Shown here in pieces: positions 5,169 through 5,934 of a stretch of DNA of 5,934 nt. Source of the stretch: Actinomycetes bacterium. GTDB taxonomy: Bacteria; Actinomycetota; Actinomycetes; Propionibacteriales; Propionibacteriaceae. The DNA is taken from contig JAEZGC010000187.1 in NCBI GenBank assembly GCA_023437345.1, positions 1 through 5,934 of the forward strand, written 5' to 3'. The notes below the pieces were generated by a model. The model was not told where the DNA came from, ran no database searches, and worked only from the letters and a program-made list of their open reading frames with translations. The stretch's first letter is position 1. Every line of letters starts with the position of its first letter. The position numbers and the translations under genes are program-made.

Positions 5169-5934
5169 TCAGCCGCACAGGTAGGTCCGCTGGCCGGCGG
5201 TCCCCAGGATGACCGTCCCGGTTCCGATCGGCTTCTCGACCCCGCCGCTGATCACCTGACGGACGTCGACGGTGGCCTTGCCGGCCGGGAACTGGGACAC
5301 CGGGACGTTGTCGGGGGAGAGCTGCACATAGGAGTTCCAGCCGTCAGCGCCGGTCGCCCGCACCTTGATGCCGTTCACATACAGCGTGTAGGTCGTGGGT
5401 TCCCGCGGGGTCGGCGTCCAGCTGAAGGTCGCGTACCACTCGTTGTAGTTCGTGCAGACCAGGGGCGGCGGGGAGGTGATGAGGAAGGCCGGGCTCTTCG
5501 CGTCCGGCAGACCCGACGCCTTCGCGGTCAGGGTGTAGCTGCCGCCGGTGTCGATGGCGCAGCCGGCGAAACTCACCACCCCGGCGGAAGCCGCCCTCGG
5601 GTTCTGGGTGCAGGTCAGCTTCACCCCGGACGGGGAGCCGGTCAGCGACAGGGTCACCTGGGCGGTGCTAGCGGTGAGGTTGCCGCCCGTGTCGACTATC
5701 CGCAGCGCCGGCTGGGTGGCGAAGGCCATCGTCTGCAGGGTGGTGTCCGGCACCGAGGTGAACACCAGTCGCGCGGCGGGGCCGACAGTGATCTGGAAGG
5801 GGTTGCTGCGCACCTGGGGCAGGGAGGCCGCCGACGCGACCAGCTGGTAGGTGCCGGCCTTGTCCACCGCGCAGTCGTTGAAGCTGGCGACACCGCTGCG
5901 GGTGGCGAGCGGGTTCTCGGCGCAGGTCAGCGTG
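5169..5934 (-). CDS. Ig-like repeat protein, C-terminal part (5' end outside window)
   Basis: The frame is open to the window edge, so the 255 codons seen are only the C-terminal end; the GTG at 5867 is internal. Two Ig-like beta-sandwich repeats of the bacterial kind are visible. Each has LTCxxNP, then AGVxSFxxCAxD, a GxYxLxAxAxxLP strand and a final F-x-I-T strand; the linker GPAARLVFTSVP, with FATQPALRIVDTGGN after it, is typical of these repeats. Cysteines lie at codons 5922-5924 and 5871-5873 in one copy, and at 5610-5612 and 5559-5561 in the next, 17 residues apart, which suggests a disulfide inside each domain. The last 95 residues form a different module starting LVCTNYNEWYATFSW, perhaps fibronectin III-like (YTLYVNGIKV), with a cysteine at its start and another next to the C-terminal glycine. 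Disulfides and repeats point to a secreted or surface protein, but the signal peptide would be outside the window. There is no C-terminal membrane segment or LPxTG sorting motif. Confidence 0.75.
   Translation of the reverse strand, partial: TLTCAENPLATRSGVASFNDCAVDKAGTYQLVASAASLPQVRSNPFQITVGPAARLVFTSVPDTTLQTMAFATQPALRIVDTGGNLTASTAQVTLSLTGSPSGVKLTCTQNPRAASAGVVSFAGCAIDTGGSYTLTAKASGLPDAKSPAFLITSPPPLVCTNYNEWYATFSWTPTPREPTTYTLYVNGIKVRATGADGWNSYVQLSPDNVPVSQFPAGKATVDVRQVISGGVEKPIGTGTVILGTAGQRTYLCG
5472..5618 (-). repeat. Ig-like repeat, downstream copy (cysteine-paired half)
   Basis: This encodes LTCTQNP through FLITS. It matches the copy at 5781-5933 at a fixed offset of 312 bases (104 codons), with both cysteines in register. 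Short nucleotide blocks such as GCGCAG and GCAGGTCAG (plus strand) are shared between the copies, consistent with internal duplication. Confidence 0.75.
5781..5933 (-). repeat. Ig-like repeat, upstream copy (runs to the window edge)
   Basis: This encodes TLTCAENP through FQITVG and is homologous to the copy at 5472-5618. The array probably continues beyond the window, because the frame is open and the copy starts in the middle of a domain. Confidence 0.7.

Overview
The window is GC-rich throughout, with G or C in most third codon positions, and the gene content points to an actinobacterium (Actinomycetota). The strongest clue is the first gene. It is the C-terminal part of the actinobacterial type of RecQ helicase, which carries a phosphoribosyltransferase-like tail. 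The genus cannot be told from this sequence.

Layout. (1) Bases 3-677 (+) are the 3' end of the recQ-like helicase gene; its ATPase part lies outside the window. (2) Bases 678-932 hold no convincing gene but are rich in short inverted repeats. The last one (907-931) overlaps the ribosome binding site of the next gene. (3) Bases 933-3659 (+) form a compact three-gene cassette: an atypical cytochrome P450, a GNAT acetyltransferase starting 2 bases after it, and a Gfo/Idh/MocA oxidoreductase 28 bases further on. (4) A short convergent junction (3660-3695) separates it from the minus strand. (5) Bases 3696-5087 (-) encode an NADP-type glutamate dehydrogenase (GdhA). (6) Bases 5169-5934 (-) are the 3' end of a gene for a repetitive Ig-like protein whose repeats carry paired cysteines; its 5' end is outside the window.

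How the genes fit together. recQ is DNA repair housekeeping. gdhA is nitrogen assimilation: it makes glutamate from 2-oxoglutarate and ammonium. The Ig-repeat protein is probably secreted or surface-bound, but its export signal would lie outside the window. The P450, GNAT and oxidoreductase genes look co-transcribed and could act on a shared small molecule, but nothing in the sequence identifies a substrate.

The window is mostly ordinary chromosome. The items most worth a second look are the P450 with a non-canonical I-helix, its possibly hairpin-masked ribosome binding site, and the cysteine-paired Ig repeats. I see no tRNA, rRNA, CRISPR array, insertion sequence, prophage or defence system.
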